A stretch of DNA of 7,571 bases from Gemmatimonadota bacterium (GTDB lineage Bacteria > Gemmatimonadota > Gemmatimonadetes > Gemmatimonadales > Gemmatimonadaceae): assembly GCA_003142495.1 (NCBI GenBank), contig PLMM01000216.1:1-7571 (forward strand), written 5' to 3'. Position 1 is the first letter of the stretch, and each line of letters starts with the position of its first letter. The notes under the pieces are model-generated. The model had not been told where the DNA came from, made no database searches, and saw nothing but the letters and a program-made list of their open reading frames with translations. A program made the translations under genes and the position numbers. Below are positions 5,810 through 7,571 of this stretch, one piece after another.

Positions 5810-7405
5810 TCAGCTTCGCGTGATGACCACCGCGAGATCGTCGCGCTGCACGGCCTCACCGGTGTGCTCGGCAAGCTCCTCGAACACGCGCTGCACGATT
5901 GCCGCGGGAGTTTCGGTGCGGTAGCGCTGCACGATGTCGAGCACGGGCTGCTCGCCGAGGCGCATGCCAAAGCGGTTGCGCGCGTCGCTCACACCGTCCG
6001 TAAAGAGGAGCAGCAGATCGCCACCCGGCTCCCACGCGTGCGAGCGCGCATGCGGGAGCGTCTCGACCATCCCGATGGGCGGATCGATCGCGGGCAATCG
6101 CTCGACGGTGCCGTTTGTGGCGACGTGAAAGGCGTGCGGATGCCCCGTGTTCGCGTAGCGCAGCGTGCGCGCCTTGCGATCGATGACGCCGTAGAACGCC
6201 GTGATGAACATCTCCGTCGTCACGAGCTCCTCGCGCAACGTGCCCTCGAGCGCCGCGAGCACCGCGTCCGGATCCGGCGACGCCTGCGCATGGATCGCCG
6301 ACGCGCTCATCGCGAGCGCCATGATGAGCGCGGCGCGATAGCCGTGGCTCGACACGTCGCCGATCATGATGCCGGTGCGATCGGGTGACAGGCGAAAGAG
6401 ATTGTAGAAGTCGCCACCCACGCTCTCGGCGGGCACCACGCGCGCCGCGACCTGCGCCTCGGGCGCCACGACGTCCGTGCGCGGGAGGAGCTTCATCTGC
6501 AGATCGTGCGCGAGCGCGAGCTCCTGGATCAGCCGCTGCTGGCTGAGCGACGCGCGCACGAGGCGCGTGTTCTGAATCGCGGTGCCGATCTGCGTCGCGA
6601 TCGCGGCGATCAGCTTCTGGTCGCCAGCGCTGAACGGCTGATCGGAGTAGCGATCGGAGAGATTGACCACGCCGAGTGGCTCCATGCCTCCCGTCGGAAG
6701 CGTCCACATGATCGGCACGGAGAGCATCGTCCCGCGCCGATACGCCGACTCCGCCTCGCACGGCATTGTGCCTCCCTCGGCGACCATCGCGTGCTGTTCG
6801 CGAAAGACTTTCGCCGAGACGCTCGTCGTGTCGTGCAGCGCGATGGGCGGAATGTCGAGCACGACGCCGCCGATCGCAGCGACGGTCTGCAGCGTGTCGG
6901 TGACGCGATCGTGCACCAGGATCGAGCCGCGCCGCGCGCCCACCGTCTCGGAAATTTCCTTGAGGATCGTCGCGGCCGCCTCCTCGAGCGACACCGTGCG
7001 CCCGAGAATCTCCGTGATCGTGTAGAGAAGATTGATCTCTTCGTAGCGCTCGGCGAGCTCGTTCGCCGCGTGCTCGACCTCCAGCGACGACTGCAGATAC
7101 TGCCCAACGATCGCGCTGAGAAAGCGCGCGTAGCTCTCGAGCGGCGCCAGCGGCACGGGCGAAGGCCCCGCCACGATCCACGCCTTGCGCGGCCCCGGGA
7201 TGCGCGCGACGATCACCTGACCGCTGGGCGAATCGACGACCTTCGATGCGACGTTTTCGAGCGGAGGTGTCCAGCCGAGGATGCCGAGGGCAGGCACGCT
7301 GGAGGCTATTCGCGTGGGCGGTCGCGAGTCGTCGCCGAGCCAGACGGCCGCTGCCGCGCCGGTGCCATCGCGGAAGGCGGTGAGCAGCGCGATCAGGTCA
7401 ATCAT
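5810..7405 (-). CDS. GAF-domain SpoIIE/RsbU-type PP2C serine phosphatase
   Basis: Predicted Mn2+-dependent phosphatase that removes phosphate from an STAS anti-anti-sigma protein, the activating step in partner switching. The product is 531 residues. Residues 1-100 are an unrecognised N-terminal domain. A helical linker (about 105-130, rich in Glu and Ala) leads to a GAF sensor domain (about 130-285), and a second helix (about 286-310) leads to the SpoIIE catalytic domain (about 310-530). Metal-binding positions are visible in ESVGGDFY (D332), IGDVSSHG (D350), LLFTDGVSD (D470) and RDDLAV (D522/D523). Usual family forms are DVSGHG and TDGV-E, so two conservative changes are present. No membrane segment is seen. 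The ATG at 7405 overlaps the stop of the upstream kinase gene by 8 bp, and ksgA follows at 12 nt. The signal bound by GAF is unknown. Confidence 0.93.
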   Translation of the reverse strand: MIDLIALLTAFRDGTGAAAAVWLGDDSRPPTRIASSVPALGILGWTPPLENVASKVVDSPSGQVIVARIPGPRKAWIVAGPSPVPLAPLESYARFLSAIVGQYLQSSLEVEHAANELAERYEEINLLYTITEILGRTVSLEEAAATILKEISETVGARRGSILVHDRVTDTLQTVAAIGGVVLDIPPIALHDTTSVSAKVFREQHAMVAEGGTMPCEAESAYRRGTMLSVPIMWTLPTGGMEPLGVVNLSDRYSDQPFSAGDQKLIAAIATQIGTAIQNTRLVRASLSQQRLIQELALAHDLQMKLLPRTDVVAPEAQVAARVVPAESVGGDFYNLFRLSPDRTGIMIGDVSSHGYRAALIMALAMSASAIHAQASPDPDAVLAALEGTLREELVTTEMFITAFYGVIDRKARTLRYANTGHPHAFHVATNGTVERLPAIDPPIGMVETLPHARSHAWEPGGDLLLLFTDGVSDARNRFGMRLGEQPVLDIVQRYRTETPAAIVQRVFEELAEHTGEAVQRDDLAVVITRS

Positions 7406-7571
7406 GACGCCTGAGCGTCATCCGAACCACGTTGCCCTGGTTCGAGAAGCGCTCGATGCGATCCATGAGTCTGGTCATGAGAAAGAGCCCCCGGCCATCT
7501 TCGCGCTCGAGGTTCTCGGGCTCCGTCGGGTCTGTCAGGCAATCCTCGAAGTCGAAGCCGGCGCCCTCGTC
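7398..7571 (-). CDS. RsbW-like anti-sigma factor / HATPase_c_2 serine kinase (5' end outside window)
   Basis: Only the last 57 residues are in view. They begin DEGAGFDFED, the ATP-binding G1-type box (DxGxGF), followed by DPTEPENLEREDGRGLFLM, the glycine-rich G2-type box, and end ...NVVRMTLRRHD. This pattern is characteristic of RsbW/SpoIIAB-like GHKL kinases that phosphorylate STAS-domain antagonists and sequester sigma factors. The TGA stop (7400-7398) overlaps the ATG of the phosphatase gene within ATGATTGA, so kinase and phosphatase are translationally coupled. The N-terminal part and any STAS partner lie beyond the right edge. An annotation of generic ATP-binding protein would also be acceptable. 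Confidence 0.9.
   Translation of the reverse strand, partial: DEGAGFDFEDCLTDPTEPENLEREDGRGLFLMTRLMDRIERFSNQGNVVRMTLRRHD

Noticed and set aside
5435..7414. Long open frames on the plus strand opposite ksgA and the SpoIIE-type phosphatase gene
   Set aside because: They are rich in Arg, His and Asp, have no recognisable domains, and mirror strongly conserved genes on the other strand, as is usual for GC-rich DNA.

Overview
This is a GC-rich, gene-dense chromosomal window, very probably from a free-living bacterium of a less-studied phylum. The high GC, the Rex repressor, the SpoIIE-type partner-switching pair and the general feel of the protein sequences suggest Gemmatimonadota. That assignment is an impression and I could not test it. 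I see no insertion sequence, tRNA, rRNA, CRISPR array or phage gene. All genes are on the minus strand except rex.

Layout, left to right: (1) 1-1163, the translation operon infC-rpmI-rplT (IF3, bL35, bL20; rplT runs off the left edge). It has its own promoter (TTGACA box at 1158-1163) and a leader of about 180 nt. The leader ends in a strong Rho-independent terminator directly before the infC ribosome binding site, and infC appears to start with the rare codon ATT. (2) 1185-4239, a probable operon read leftward: arginine deiminase (arcA), a DEDDh 3'-5' exonuclease with an extra N-terminal region, and a lactonase-like metallo-beta-lactamase-fold hydrolase. (3) 4240-4321, a divergent intergenic region. 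A perfect 18-bp Rex operator at its right end overlaps the rex start codon. (4) 4322-4969, rex, the NADH/NAD+-sensing repressor, on the plus strand and convergent with ksgA. (5) 5000-7571, a leftward operon: the 3' end of an RsbW-like anti-sigma kinase gene, a GAF-SpoIIE (RsbU-like) phosphatase gene overlapping it by 8 bp, and ksgA (16S rRNA dimethyladenosine transferase) 12 nt further on.

How the parts work together: the left operon makes a translation initiation factor and two 50S proteins. Its leader architecture suggests feedback by premature termination (as in L20 leaders) together with start-codon discrimination by IF3. In the centre, a redox repressor faces an arginine catabolic enzyme, which makes redox control of arcA a reasonable hypothesis. 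On the right, an anti-sigma kinase and its opposing phosphatase are co-transcribed with a ribosome-assembly methyltransferase.

The most interesting material is regulatory: the infC leader attenuator with an ATT start, and the Rex operator placed on the rex start codon. All protein families are known ones. I do not see a wholly novel gene system.
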